NCBI RefSeq assembly: GCF_036244895.1
Contig: NZ_BQKE01000002.1
Location: 620,001-684,000, forward strand
DNA: 64,000 nt
Direction: 5' to 3'
Origin: Persicobacter diffluens
Lineage (GTDB): Bacteria; Bacteroidota; Bacteroidia; Cytophagales; Cyclobacteriaceae
Under the pieces are notes generated by a model. The model was not told the origin of the DNA. It was given only the letters and a program-made list of their open reading frames with translations, and made no database searches. Positions 27,420 to 37,526 of this stretch are shown in pieces. Positions within the stretch are counted from its first letter, which is position 1. Every line of letters starts with the position of its first letter. The translations under genes and the position numbers were made by a program.

Positions 27420-28913
27420 TAGCCTGTCGAAAATATCAAAAAAAAGCGATTCCAAAAAAAAGGCTAAATTTAAGTTGCTAAACACCATCTAACCTAATCG
27501 GGATCGCTTTGAAGACTAAAATTAAGAAACTAACCTCAAAAACAAAAGACAAGCAAGTAAGCGCTAAAGCTAATCGAAGAAAGCATCGACAGAAAATTCA
27601 TCGTCAGGCTCCAAAAATTGATCACCATAATTTTGAAGTTAAAGAAGAAAAGTGCAAAATGGCAAAAACTTTCTTTGGGGAAAAGGTCAAGAATCATAGC
27701 TATTACTCCGCCATCATGACTCTGGCGCTCATATTATACTCAGAAACCAACATGAGTCTCCGGGATATAGAGACGGTACTACACCTTTTCATTCAACAAA
27801 TGAAGATCAATACCAAAAGCCCGGACCACTCCACTGTTGATTATTGGGTGAAAAAAGCCGGAATTAAGGCGATCAAGACATTTGATGAAAAGGAAGCCTG
27901 CGTGTTGATTTATGATGAGAGTATTACCTTTAATGGTAAGAAGTTATTTCTGGTACTTGCCGTACCTTTGTCATTTTCAGAACAGCAGGAACCCTTACGT
28001 TTTGAAGATTGTCATTTAGTTTATTTAGGAGCTAAAAAGGGGTGGACCGGGGAAATTATCCATAATGAATTGGCACCTATAGTTTCAAATATGCATGTAC
28101 AATATATATTGAGTGATAAAGGTTCAAATCTCATAAAAGCCGCTGAATTACTGTGCATACCCCATATTTTTGACGTCACACATGAGGTAGCTAGAACGTT
28201 GAAGAACTTGTATGAAAAAGACGAAAGTTATCTCAATTTCATCCATTGGGTAGGTGATATTCGAAAGTTACTGGCCTGTGGAGATTATGCTGATTTAGCG
28301 CCACCCAAGGTGAGGTCTCATTGCAGGTTTCATCAAATTGGCGAGTACCTCAAGTGGGTGGAAACCATTGTCCACAAGTTGGATCACATTGCCATGAATA
28401 CTCGGGGAGCGGTTCAAAACCTGATGAATGTCCACGTTCATAAAGACTTTATTAGTGATTTGAAGGCAATAACACCAATGATCAAAGGAGTGCTTAAAAT
28501 TTGCAGATCCGAGGGAATCACCACAAAGTCTATTTCTAAAATGAATAATCTTCTAACAGAAGTCATTAGAGAGAAACCCAAAAAATTTGCTAATCAAATC
28601 TACCAATATTTGCTCGATATGCGCAAGAAGTATGAAGGGGATATTCCATTTTGTTGCAGCGCAATAATTGAAAGTGTATTCGGAAAATACAAATCTAAGA
28701 TGAGTAAGCATCCTAAGAAAATGTTCACTAACCACATGCTAACCATTCCCCTGTTTTTCATTAAGGAAAATGAAATTAATGAGCTAATTCACCAGTTTTC
28801 GACCGTTAAGGTAGAAGATATCAAAAGGCCTGATGCCGTGGAGCAGGCCATGCAAAGGGAACTACTCGTCGCCTAAATTGGATACTCGTTTTTAAAGGAT
28901 TTTCGACAGCCTA
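27420..28913 (+). mobile_element. Complete insertion sequence of unassigned family, 1494 bp
   Basis: The ends are inverted repeats, left TAGCCTGTCGAAAATATC and right (reverse complement) TAGGCTGTCGAAAATCC. They are flanked by a perfect 9-bp duplication GTGCTAACC (27411-27419 and 28914-28922). One intact transposase gene fills the element. The uninterrupted host sequence between the two insertion sequences is only about 100 bp. The family could not be named from memory. Confidence 0.9.
27509..28876 (+). CDS. DDE-type transposase, family not assigned
   Basis: A 455-residue transposase filling a bounded insertion sequence. The N terminus is very basic (KTKIKKLTSKTKDKQVSAKA), likely DNA-binding, and SYYSAIMTLALILYSETNMS looks like a helix-turn-helix region. 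Candidate catalytic acids are Asp in VLIYDESITF, Asp in YILSDKGSNL and Glu in CSAIIESVFGKYKS, an order and spacing consistent with an RNase H-fold DDE enzyme. The frame opens at TTG 27509. An internal ATG exists at 27659 but would remove the basic region, so the TTG is preferred. No frameshift or stop is present. Confidence 0.8.
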   Translation: MKTKIKKLTSKTKDKQVSAKANRRKHRQKIHRQAPKIDHHNFEVKEEKCKMAKTFFGEKVKNHSYYSAIMTLALILYSETNMSLRDIETVLHLFIQQMKINTKSPDHSTVDYWVKKAGIKAIKTFDEKEACVLIYDESITFNGKKLFLVLAVPLSFSEQQEPLRFEDCHLVYLGAKKGWTGEIIHNELAPIVSNMHVQYILSDKGSNLIKAAELLCIPHIFDVTHEVARTLKNLYEKDESYLNFIHWVGDIRKLLACGDYADLAPPKVRSHCRFHQIGEYLKWVETIVHKLDHIAMNTRGAVQNLMNVHVHKDFISDLKAITPMIKGVLKICRSEGITTKSISKMNNLLTEVIREKPKKFANQIYQYLLDMRKKYEGDIPFCCSAIIESVFGKYKSKMSKHPKKMFTNHMLTIPLFFIKENEINELIHQFSTVKVEDIKRPDAVEQAMQRELLVA

Positions 28914-29012
28914 GTGCTAACCAGTCAAAGTGAGCCCTACTCCTGTAGGCAAAACACACAAAAGGATATTGTGGTCCAAAACTGCCACTATAAAGATGCT
29001 TATGACAAGCAG

Positions 29013-29044
29013 AAAAGGCCACCCCTTTTCTGGAGATGGCCTTT
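29013..29044 (-). terminator. Probable terminator of the large subtilase gene
   Basis: AAAGGCCA (29014-29021) pairs with TGGCCTTT (29037-29044); the reverse strand ends the stem with TTTT. It lies about 70 bp past the subtilase stop. With the hairpin at 29079 it separates the insertion sequences from the subtilase. Confidence 0.55.
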
Positions 29045-29078
29045 GCTTATTGAACAGTATTAATGCGGTAATTGAAAT

Positions 29079-29109
29079 ACCGGTCAGTCCATTGACCAAC
29101 CGGTTTTTT
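29079..29109 (+). terminator. Forward-strand terminator facing the subtilase gene
   Basis: ACCGGTCA and TGACC(A)ACCGGT form a stem with one bulge, followed by six Ts on the forward strand. It would stop forward transcription from the insertion-sequence side. Confidence 0.6.
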
Positions 29110-29114
29110 CATCA

Positions 29115-32100
29115 TTATTGCTTCATAATTTTTCTAACCACTATTTCTCCTCCTTCAGTTGTCAACCTTAATAAGTAAACTCCTGTCGGAAGATTCGTCA
29201 GTGATATCTCTTGTTGCTGTTGCATGATGGTTCCCTCCATCATTACTGCACCCAGCGCATTAACCAAGTCGAAATGCTCAAACTTCAATGCCGTTGAGTA
29301 CACCGTCAGCTGATCAGTAGCAGGATTCGGATAAACCTTCAAACTGCTGGCATCCTGAGCGGATAGGGGTTCACTCACCACTTCTACCTGAAACGGTGCG
29401 CCCACTTTCAAGCCGTAAGGATCTGTGGCATAAACCATGGCGATCCCTTTACCTTCTTTCAGCGCTGATACCTCCATCATTCCCACTTCATCAATGACGA
29501 TCTCCATCCAGTCCGCTTCGATTTCCACCGTAAAGGTTAACTTCTGATCTTCCGGATCCATGAAGTACTCCATCAAATCCAGGCTCATTTCCTCGGCTTC
29601 ATACAATACCACATTGGGTAAAGCCTGAACAAGCACCGGAGCTTCATTGGCCTGAACCACCAGCTTTCGGCTTACAGAAGATTTATCCTCGCCATCCGTT
29701 ACGGTCATATGCAATACGCCCTCGCCCACATTTACTGAAACGAAGTTGATGCCTTCATCCAATACCTGAACCATAGCTGAAGTTCCTTCCAACTGTACGT
29801 CCACCAACTGCATTTTCTGTCCGTCCGGATCAGTGAAGAAATCCGTGATTTGGAACAACTGATGGTTTTGATTCTCTACTAGATAGAAGGTTTCTTCGGT
29901 GGTTGGGATGGGGGCACGGTTGACGTTTTCTACTTCTAAAGTAAAGCCAAAAGTGCTACTTTGTCCATGAGCATCTGCCAACTGGATTTCATACTCATGT
30001 GTCCCTACAGATTCGAAATCAGTGCGAATGTTCAGCGAAAGTGTATTGGTGTCCGTAATTTCCACCGTGCTGCCCTCCAATCCTTTCACCAGACTACAGT
30101 TCATCTCGTCCTGATCCGGCTCAAAAATTTCCAGGGTCACCGCCCGCTCCTCATTCTCTTTCATCTTCACCACCGACAAACCACTGTTAAATTTCGGTGC
30201 TGTGTTTTTATACAAGTGGAAGGTGGTTTGTGCCATTTCCTCAGAAGGTTCATTGGTCATATAAGTCACCATCGCATAGTTATCCTTAGCACCGGCTTTG
30301 GAAGCATCCATGGATACCGTCACGGTAGTCGTATTTCCTACTTCTACTTCACCCTCAGCCGCAATTAAATCTAACCACTGCAATGTGGAAGTGGCATAGG
30401 CAGCACATTTCAGGAATGCTCCCTCATATCTGGCTGTAGCAGGGGTCCAAAGACCTGTATCCGGATCAATCCAATAAATACTATTCGGATATTCCGAATC
30501 ATATTCCGGCACATCCCAAAGGCCATAGGCCCCATAAATCTCCTCCGGAGCGCTTAAGGCTACAAAGAAGGTTTCACCAGCATTAATGGTAACCGGGGTA
30601 TTCAACTCCAGCATTTCCCATTGCCCCCAATAGGTGTCTTCAGAGGCAGTGGCATTGAAGCGCTGCGTATGCAATACCTGCGCAGTATTAGGATCATCAC
30701 TCCCTACTAAGATTTCCAACTGAATCACTCCCTGAGCTGCCGGTGCATTTCTGAAGTTAAATCCGAAATGACTCATCAGGAAGGCTTCCTCTTTATCATT
30801 GACCATCTTGTTGATCAATCGGTTATACGGAACGTTTAAGAAAATTTCCTTACGAGAAGTGGCGGTCGGTAGATTCAGATATAAGCTATCCACAAACGCT
30901 TCGCTACCACTAAAAGAATGAATTCCCTTTTCCACACTTTGCGCCTGAACATTCGAGAACAGCGGTTGCTTTATGGCTTGCGAAATGGCCATTTGCGAGG
31001 GAGGAAGAGGTTGATCCTGGCGGAAATAAGTTACCGCTGTATGGTAGCGCAAAGCGCCATCTCCCTCATTCGAAACCTGCACATTGGTTTGAGCGGATTC
31101 AGTAGCCAAAAGACTGAAGGTCGTCTGCTCCTCGTCCTTCACTAGGACCGGAGCACCAATTACAGTTGCCTCAAAATGTACCTTACTCCAGATCATCTCC
31201 CCATTCAACTCCACAACAAATGTCAGACTGTCCACATAAGTTCCTAATTCCGCAGGGGTGATTACGGCTTCCATTGGGATGCTGTCATAAGCATTCAAAT
31301 ATTGCGCATAAGAGAACATGCCCTCCTCGTCCTGTCTTGGCCAACTGCCCTTCAATCGATTAATTGTGAAATAAGGACTCTCTAAAACTACTCCTTCTTC
31401 TCTTTCATAGAACCAACCCAGAATTTTTATCGCATCATTTCCTTCATTTTTTAGATTGAAAGCAATGATTGCTTCTTCAGGGGTTTCCCGCTGATCGATT
31501 GCCAGCGGCCCGAAGTCGATCGTTTCCGGTAGGGCCAATTGCGCTTCTCCATCCACCTCCATGGTAACTTTTATCGTCTTTCGCTCCGCTTTCGGATCAT
31601 TGGTATAGACCGTCAGGTATTCCGAATAAGATCTTTTAGCTTTGTCTGCGGCATTAAGGTGATAAGGAATCTGAATCTCTTCCCCATTCTCTAAGGTACC
31701 GTGAATAGGTGGATAAAATTCTACCGCCACCTCTTTACCTCCATGCTTCAACAGGTCCACTTCTCCGCTGTGATTTGAGCGGGTACTGTGCAGTAAACCA
31801 TAATTATCACGATGGGCTGCAATGGCCACATCATAAACATTGCTATAACGTCCCATATCCTTATACTGCATTTTGATTTTTCCATCCTTATGCAGGATAA
31901 TCTCAAAGGTTAACAAGGTATTCTCCCATGGACGGAATCCATCCAAATAAGGCACCTGCTCAAACTGAATAACCGCATAATCCTCAAAAGCCTCAAAGTA
32001 GATACCTGCGTAATCATTCTCAATAGCCGGTAGGGTAATATAAAATTGCCCCACAGCCGAGATTACATATGGCGTTCCGGCATAAGGGTCCGGGTAATTC

Positions 32101-35100
32101 ATCGATGGAGTCAGGGATATTTCCGTCGTTAAAGAAATAAATCCGGAAGGCATAATAAAAATCCGGTCATATTCCTTGCCGAAAAAGTAAAAACTAAATG
32201 GCAGCTCTTCTGTCTGGTAATAGGAAGAAGGAAGCAAGGCCAATCTTTTTCCGGTTTCGGAAATATCCACCCAGTCATAGCTTACCTCATCGGTAAATTC
32301 ATTATCACTGGAAGTATATCCAAAATTATATTCTCGTAAACGATATTCCGGCACCAAATCGGTTTGTAAAAAACTGGTAGAGGACGTAGGCATAATCCGG
32401 TAATCCAGTGGAGCCTCATCGCCTTCAGCCGCATTTTGGAAACTTACCGAAATATCTTCGGTTGCAAAAGGTGCTAAAGTTCTGATCACTTCCTCTCCCC
32501 CGGCAATTTCAGGAGCGGCATAGCTTGCAGCTGTTAAATTCAGGGTGAAAACGCCTTCAGGTGCATCGGTATGCAGACTCATTTGAGCGGAAATATCCTC
32601 TACTGCCACAGGCGCATAAGTAATTTCCACTAACTCCTCTTCACCGGCCTTTACCCGCAAAGGCAACTGTGCATTGGAGCTAAAACTCTCCGCATCCACT
32701 TCAATATCCGTCACAAAGTAATCCTTTGAACCTGTATTCTTCAGGGCGATCACCTCTGTATGCTCACGACCAAACATGGTGGTCTTAAAGGTCAGGGCAT
32801 CGGTAGAAATTTCAGCGATTGCTAATCCATTGAAGTCCACCTCAACAGGAATGATGACTTCCTCATTTCCTACCGCATTGGTCAAAACCCTAAGGTATCC
32901 AAAATGAAGGCCATCGGTTAAAGGTTCCAACATCGGGTCAACGGTTACCGAAATGGTAGTGGACTGATCCAAGCCAACTGTTCCAGACTGTGCAGTAGTG
33001 GCGGCAAACATTTTCACTGATGGCGGGCTAATACGATAAGCATCTCCGGCCTTGACCTTTGGGTCCTTGTAAACCATTGTCGCCCCTTTATTTCGCTGCT
33101 GATTAGCGAAACCAATACAAGCATATTTGGAAAGCTCGCCAATAATCTCCTTGTACCTGTATTCTACTTCCCCATTTTTATACAATACCATTTGCATGGT
33201 ATAAGCATCTTCTGTTTCTAAAAATGAGTTTTTATAAACATGATCGTACTGCACAATCACGTAATCCTCAAAGGCCTGGTAATAAATTTCCGAATCATCA
33301 CCCAACTTGGTGCTCATCCATAAACCGGCCAATATGCCTTTAGGTCCATATTGATAGGGCAGTTCATAAGGATAATTCTCTGGCTTGGATGGTCTTTCAA
33401 ACATGATGAAACCATAAAGACCAACATAAATTTGTGAATAATACTCACCATAGAATGGAAATTCAAATGGCAGATCAATCCCCAAAGCATTGACGGATTG
33501 ACTCATAATATCCTGCCCAATCGCCTGACCGTTAGCGGAAATATCTTCCCAAACACCCGTTTCCGGTCCCTGAGGATCATAGTTACTTTTATAGGTATAA
33601 GTCTCCGCTTTCACCTCACCCAAATGGTCTTCCGTCAATTGCGGCAATTCAAATGATAAAGGATAAGCGCCGGTGTTGGTCAGACTCACCTCAAAAGTAG
33701 TCGTTTCCCCGTGCCCCACTGTCATTTCCGTACCATTGGTCGTATAGCTCAGGGCCGAGCCTTCAATTCCTAAGGCAGAAACCAAAGCATTTAACTGCAG
33801 ATCATCACTGTTAATGGTAATATTGCCATTGTACTCCCCGACTTCCATCGGCTGACAAACGACCGCTAACCTGACTTGTTTACCCGGAGCGATGGAAAAT
33901 GGCGCATCAAATACGGGGTAGAATACCTCATTATCTGAACTTACGGACTGAATGGTAACATCAGATAGACCATTATTTATCAATGCCAACTGTAGTGTAT
34001 CTCTGCGTTCCAAAAAGACATTACCATAATCCAGCCAGTCTTTGGCAAGCTTCATTTCCTCAGGCTGGCCAATAATGTTGAGCTCCACCTCACTTTTTAC
34101 CGTTTTGCCCGCATTTTGAATAACCAACTCTCCGGTATGCTTTCCATTGCGGAGTTTGGCGACATTCATATCTAATTTAATCTCCTGCTCAGAAATTCGG
34201 TTCAGCTCCCCTTTATTAGGAGAAAGGCTCGCCAAAAATGTCCGGCCCTTACCTAAATCATAGGCACGGATTTTCATCGTTACTGCCTCAAAATAGCTTT
34301 CAATCGGAATATTAACCTCCTCGCCATAATCAGGGTCAATTGAACCGATATATTGGGTAAAACGGTCAGGTCCCCACATTAAATCTACCTGCACCAGCGG
34401 ATTAGATCGTGGATCAAAACGATAGGTAATATAGAATTGCTCCCCGGCCTCAAATGGAATAGCAGTTTCCAAAGGCACAAAGATTTCCTCCATCATCCCG
34501 ATTCCTGCATATTCATATTGACCCGAATAAAGTATTTCGCCCGTTCCAGGGCCAATACCAGCGGTCCTGACCTGAATCTCCATCGGATATTCATTTTCAT
34601 GCAAAAAGGCGGCAAATATTCCGGCATGGGTCAAAAGGAAATCATCCTGTCCCATTGGAACCGTAAACTTAGAGGCAATATGGAAACCATTCAGGCCTGG
34701 TAAATAGGCATCTCCCGCGCTACCGTTATTATCCTGCCAAAGGGCATCTTCAAAACGACCAATGGGACCATTTTTTTGTCTCTCCGCCCCAGGAACGCCA
34801 CTATCTAGTGGTGTGATTTCATTGCTTTCCTTTTGTGCGTTGGCCAAAGTTACCAACTGCAATGCCTGCCCTCTGCTTACATTTTTGGCAGCAAGGGTAT
34901 CCTGTGGGATTATTACCAAAGGCGACATGGAAGGTGCAGGACTTCCGGCTTCTTCATCATGTCGATATTCATATAGATTGGCAATCCAGGGAGTAGAACC
35001 TTCCGTCGTGTTGGATAATACCAAATTAGTACTTACCGCTGAGGTATTGGAAACATCTACAAAAAACTGAATCAAATTTTTATCCAATTCCAGCACTGGT

Positions 35101-36992
35101 AAAGGGGTGGTGGAAGCCGTAATAATCTCGGAGAGGTCCGATTTATTCCCTAGCGGATCCATCGCCTGTATGGCCATCCAATAAGCGGTTTCCGGAGATA
35201 GTCTGTTCATCGTGTAAACACCTTTCTCCCCCGGATTTCCAGCTACCTTAATGGTCATTTGATGGATTTGATCCAAATCGCTATCCACAAATGGTGCATC
35301 CCAAATATGCAAGGTATAGCTATTGGGAGGGTATTTACCTTCCACGGTAGGAATGGTCCACTCCATCGTCAGGGAAGTTTGCGAATTATCCACCACCGTT
35401 AAATCCACAACAGGATTCACTGGGCTATCGGCTACCACTCTTAAAGATTGATACACATCCAACTGTCCCTGACCCATTTGACCAGCATAAGCGGGATCAA
35501 GTCCCGGCATTGGAGCGGCCGAGTTTACAAAACGGTCCTTCACCATGTCAGGCGTCATACCCGGGCCTCCATATTCTGACAAATACAAGGCTACTGCACC
35601 AGAGACATGTGGACAGGCCATAGAGGTTCCTTGCAAATGCCCGTAAGCATTTCCTGGCATGGTACTCAACACGCCATGGTAAGCATCATAGCGCATATCT
35701 CCCCCAGGAGCAGAAATGTCGACATAATCCCCATAGTTGGAGAAATAGGAACGGTTACCATAGGCTTCTAAGGAAGATACCGCAAATACGCCCGGATAAC
35801 ATCCCGGATAATACTGGGCATCGGAATCATTATTACCTGAAGCAAAAATGACAATACCACCGACCATCGGGCCCACCTGATTACCATTTTCATCCAATCC
35901 TGCCTCTGCAATAAAGTAGTCAATAGCGGCTAATTCCTCCGGCTCAACGACATCAGGAACTTGATACCCCCAGCTATTTTGAGAAATTGTAGCCCCCATA
36001 TCTGCCGAATATACTATTCCAGGGCCAGCGTAGGCGGCAAACTTTTGTCCGTCAACTTCGTCAAAAATCTGGATTGACATCATCTTCACTCCGTCACCGT
36101 TACCAGTACCTCCGGCTACACCCGCAACTCCGACACCATTGTTGTTCACCGCAGCAACGGTACCCGCCACGTGCGTTCCATGATAATGCGGCGTAATTTC
36201 CCCCTGATCCCACACATAGTTATAGCCGTAGACATCATCAATATAGCCGTTACCATCACTATCCTCTCCCGGGGTTCCATTCAGCTCTGCCTCATTGACC
36301 CACATGTTCGCACGTAAGTCCTCATGACGAACATCAATACCGCCATCCACTACCGCGACAATGATGTCTCCTTTACCTGCTGTAATCTCCCATCCTTTAA
36401 AAAGGTTGACATCTTCCCCTGGAGTGGCTCCATACTGACCGGTGTTGTTATAATGCCATTGCATCGGCAATAAAGGGTCATTGAAAGGCATATTGCCATT
36501 TTGCTGCGCCTTTTGGGTAACCTCTTCCATTTGTTCTTTGGAAAGAATCACCGGCTCCGACGGACTCAACACCTTCTTCAGTATAGGTTTTACGATTTCG
36601 AATTCATTCAGATCCTGAAAATAAGTCATTTCAGCATCGACAGATACCCTTGGATCAAAGTCAATCTCATACCAAAGATGTAAACCGTATTTCTCGTGCT
36701 TTTTTTCAAACTTCCCTGCAGGTGGGAAAACACGCTTCATGTTTTTGGCATTCGCATTGGATAATGCCTTGTCCACACTTTGTATACCCATTTGTTGCAC
36801 TCCCGCAGTACGCTGAGCATTGGTCAATGGGAGGGCTTGTAGAGTAGCCTGCATTTCCGGCTTAAATTTGACCCGGATTTTTCCGGGCACGACACTCTCG
36901 GGAGTGTATTGCGCCTTTGCCCTCAAAGGGGACAAATAAAGCATCAAAATACTACAGAGTAGTATCCTGAAAAAGGTAAAAAAGGATTTCAT
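29115..36992 (-). CDS. Giant subtilisin-like serine protease with type IX secretion sorting domain
   Basis: A 2625-residue secreted S8 peptidase. Signal peptide 1-28, then a propeptide-like region to about 170. The catalytic domain spans about 205-520: Asp216 (VVDGG), His271 (HGTHVAG), oxyanion Asn387 (SGNN), Ser457 (GTSMACPH), with a Ca-binding-type insertion DSDGNGYIDD near 244-253. A fibronectin III-like domain (about 525-640) follows. The long middle holds several repeating beta domains: two WVDISETGK/VWEDISANGQ-type jelly-roll segments and ASH/HYDIN-like repeats with LxFGxV patterns. Cadherin-like repeats (about 2300-2530) come next. The last ~80 residues (LKVYPNPATDQL to VRKIMKQ) are a type A T9SS signal. 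It should be delivered to the cell surface as a large protease or adhesin. The next gene upstream ends 12 nt before its ATG. Confidence 0.93.
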   Translation of the reverse strand: MKSFFTFFRILLCSILMLYLSPLRAKAQYTPESVVPGKIRVKFKPEMQATLQALPLTNAQRTAGVQQMGIQSVDKALSNANAKNMKRVFPPAGKFEKKHEKYGLHLWYEIDFDPRVSVDAEMTYFQDLNEFEIVKPILKKVLSPSEPVILSKEQMEEVTQKAQQNGNMPFNDPLLPMQWHYNNTGQYGATPGEDVNLFKGWEITAGKGDIIVAVVDGGIDVRHEDLRANMWVNEAELNGTPGEDSDGNGYIDDVYGYNYVWDQGEITPHYHGTHVAGTVAAVNNNGVGVAGVAGGTGNGDGVKMMSIQIFDEVDGQKFAAYAGPGIVYSADMGATISQNSWGYQVPDVVEPEELAAIDYFIAEAGLDENGNQVGPMVGGIVIFASGNNDSDAQYYPGCYPGVFAVSSLEAYGNRSYFSNYGDYVDISAPGGDMRYDAYHGVLSTMPGNAYGHLQGTSMACPHVSGAVALYLSEYGGPGMTPDMVKDRFVNSAAPMPGLDPAYAGQMGQGQLDVYQSLRVVADSPVNPVVDLTVVDNSQTSLTMEWTIPTVEGKYPPNSYTLHIWDAPFVDSDLDQIHQMTIKVAGNPGEKGVYTMNRLSPETAYWMAIQAMDPLGNKSDLSEIITASTTPLPVLELDKNLIQFFVDVSNTSAVSTNLVLSNTTEGSTPWIANLYEYRHDEEAGSPAPSMSPLVIIPQDTLAAKNVSRGQALQLVTLANAQKESNEITPLDSGVPGAERQKNGPIGRFEDALWQDNNGSAGDAYLPGLNGFHIASKFTVPMGQDDFLLTHAGIFAAFLHENEYPMEIQVRTAGIGPGTGEILYSGQYEYAGIGMMEEIFVPLETAIPFEAGEQFYITYRFDPRSNPLVQVDLMWGPDRFTQYIGSIDPDYGEEVNIPIESYFEAVTMKIRAYDLGKGRTFLASLSPNKGELNRISEQEIKLDMNVAKLRNGKHTGELVIQNAGKTVKSEVELNIIGQPEEMKLAKDWLDYGNVFLERRDTLQLALINNGLSDVTIQSVSSDNEVFYPVFDAPFSIAPGKQVRLAVVCQPMEVGEYNGNITINSDDLQLNALVSALGIEGSALSYTTNGTEMTVGHGETTTFEVSLTNTGAYPLSFELPQLTEDHLGEVKAETYTYKSNYDPQGPETGVWEDISANGQAIGQDIMSQSVNALGIDLPFEFPFYGEYYSQIYVGLYGFIMFERPSKPENYPYELPYQYGPKGILAGLWMSTKLGDDSEIYYQAFEDYVIVQYDHVYKNSFLETEDAYTMQMVLYKNGEVEYRYKEIIGELSKYACIGFANQQRNKGATMVYKDPKVKAGDAYRISPPSVKMFAATTAQSGTVGLDQSTTISVTVDPMLEPLTDGLHFGYLRVLTNAVGNEEVIIPVEVDFNGLAIAEISTDALTFKTTMFGREHTEVIALKNTGSKDYFVTDIEVDAESFSSNAQLPLRVKAGEEELVEITYAPVAVEDISAQMSLHTDAPEGVFTLNLTAASYAAPEIAGGEEVIRTLAPFATEDISVSFQNAAEGDEAPLDYRIMPTSSTSFLQTDLVPEYRLREYNFGYTSSDNEFTDEVSYDWVDISETGKRLALLPSSYYQTEELPFSFYFFGKEYDRIFIMPSGFISLTTEISLTPSMNYPDPYAGTPYVISAVGQFYITLPAIENDYAGIYFEAFEDYAVIQFEQVPYLDGFRPWENTLLTFEIILHKDGKIKMQYKDMGRYSNVYDVAIAAHRDNYGLLHSTRSNHSGEVDLLKHGGKEVAVEFYPPIHGTLENGEEIQIPYHLNAADKAKRSYSEYLTVYTNDPKAERKTIKVTMEVDGEAQLALPETIDFGPLAIDQRETPEEAIIAFNLKNEGNDAIKILGWFYEREEGVVLESPYFTINRLKGSWPRQDEEGMFSYAQYLNAYDSIPMEAVITPAELGTYVDSLTFVVELNGEMIWSKVHFEATVIGAPVLVKDEEQTTFSLLATESAQTNVQVSNEGDGALRYHTAVTYFRQDQPLPPSQMAISQAIKQPLFSNVQAQSVEKGIHSFSGSEAFVDSLYLNLPTATSRKEIFLNVPYNRLINKMVNDKEEAFLMSHFGFNFRNAPAAQGVIQLEILVGSDDPNTAQVLHTQRFNATASEDTYWGQWEMLELNTPVTINAGETFFVALSAPEEIYGAYGLWDVPEYDSEYPNSIYWIDPDTGLWTPATARYEGAFLKCAAYATSTLQWLDLIAAEGEVEVGNTTTVTVSMDASKAGAKDNYAMVTYMTNEPSEEMAQTTFHLYKNTAPKFNSGLSVVKMKENEERAVTLEIFEPDQDEMNCSLVKGLEGSTVEITDTNTLSLNIRTDFESVGTHEYEIQLADAHGQSSTFGFTLEVENVNRAPIPTTEETFYLVENQNHQLFQITDFFTDPDGQKMQLVDVQLEGTSAMVQVLDEGINFVSVNVGEGVLHMTVTDGEDKSSVSRKLVVQANEAPVLVQALPNVVLYEAEEMSLDLMEYFMDPEDQKLTFTVEIEADWMEIVIDEVGMMEVSALKEGKGIAMVYATDPYGLKVGAPFQVEVVSEPLSAQDASSLKVYPNPATDQLTVYSTALKFEHFDLVNALGAVMMEGTIMQQQQEISLTNLPTGVYLLRLTTEGGEIVVRKIMKQ

Positions 36993-37004
36993 AAAAGTTA
37001 AGGA

Positions 37005-37262
37005 TTAAATGATAAAGAATTCTTCCTGAAATTCTTCCTCTGAAGGAAAAACTTCAACACTACTTATAGGTAAATGATGTTCACCGGATTTGCACCAGCG
37101 CATAAATTTTTCCACTTCTGCTTGTGGCCCGGACAGATGGAGCTCGATTTTTTCATCGGAAATCTCCTCTCCAAACCCTTTGATACTGGTGGCGGATAAT
37201 TGCTTTAAACAATGAAACAAAATACCGGTATTCGTAAATGATCCGGTCAGGATGACTTTCAT
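37005..37262 (-). CDS. Acylphosphatase-like protein lacking catalytic arginine
   Basis: An 85-residue protein with the second half of the acylphosphatase fold well preserved: SIKGFGEEISDEKIELHLSG, PQAEVEKFMRWCKSG, and SVEVF. In true acylphosphatases the N-terminal loop VQGVGFR carries the catalytic Arg, and an Asn lies in GWVRN. Here the loop reads FTNTGILFHCL and the later segment is IKGFGEEIS, so both residues are missing. It is therefore likely not an acylphosphatase enzyme and may bind an anion or regulate something. It is 12 nt upstream of the subtilase gene and probably cotranscribed with it. Confidence 0.65.
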   Translation of the reverse strand: MKVILTGSFTNTGILFHCLKQLSATSIKGFGEEISDEKIELHLSGPQAEVEKFMRWCKSGEHHLPISSVEVFPSEEEFQEEFFII

Positions 37263-37526
37263 AAAAGATTAAATTATTCTAAATATTATGAGGTAAAATT
37301 AACATTTGATATTTTTTTTGAATAATTATCAACATCTACATATTGTATACAAATCAGGATAGAAAACAAACACTCAACGCTGACTTACAGCTCTTTATTG
37401 CTTTTGTAGACATATATTATATGGTCAGACATTGTATACAGTGGAAGAATCACGTTTCATTTAAGGATAATTTTTGCATTAATTGCCGGCTCAATAAAAA
37501 GTAAAAGACACACCCCAATCTACTGT

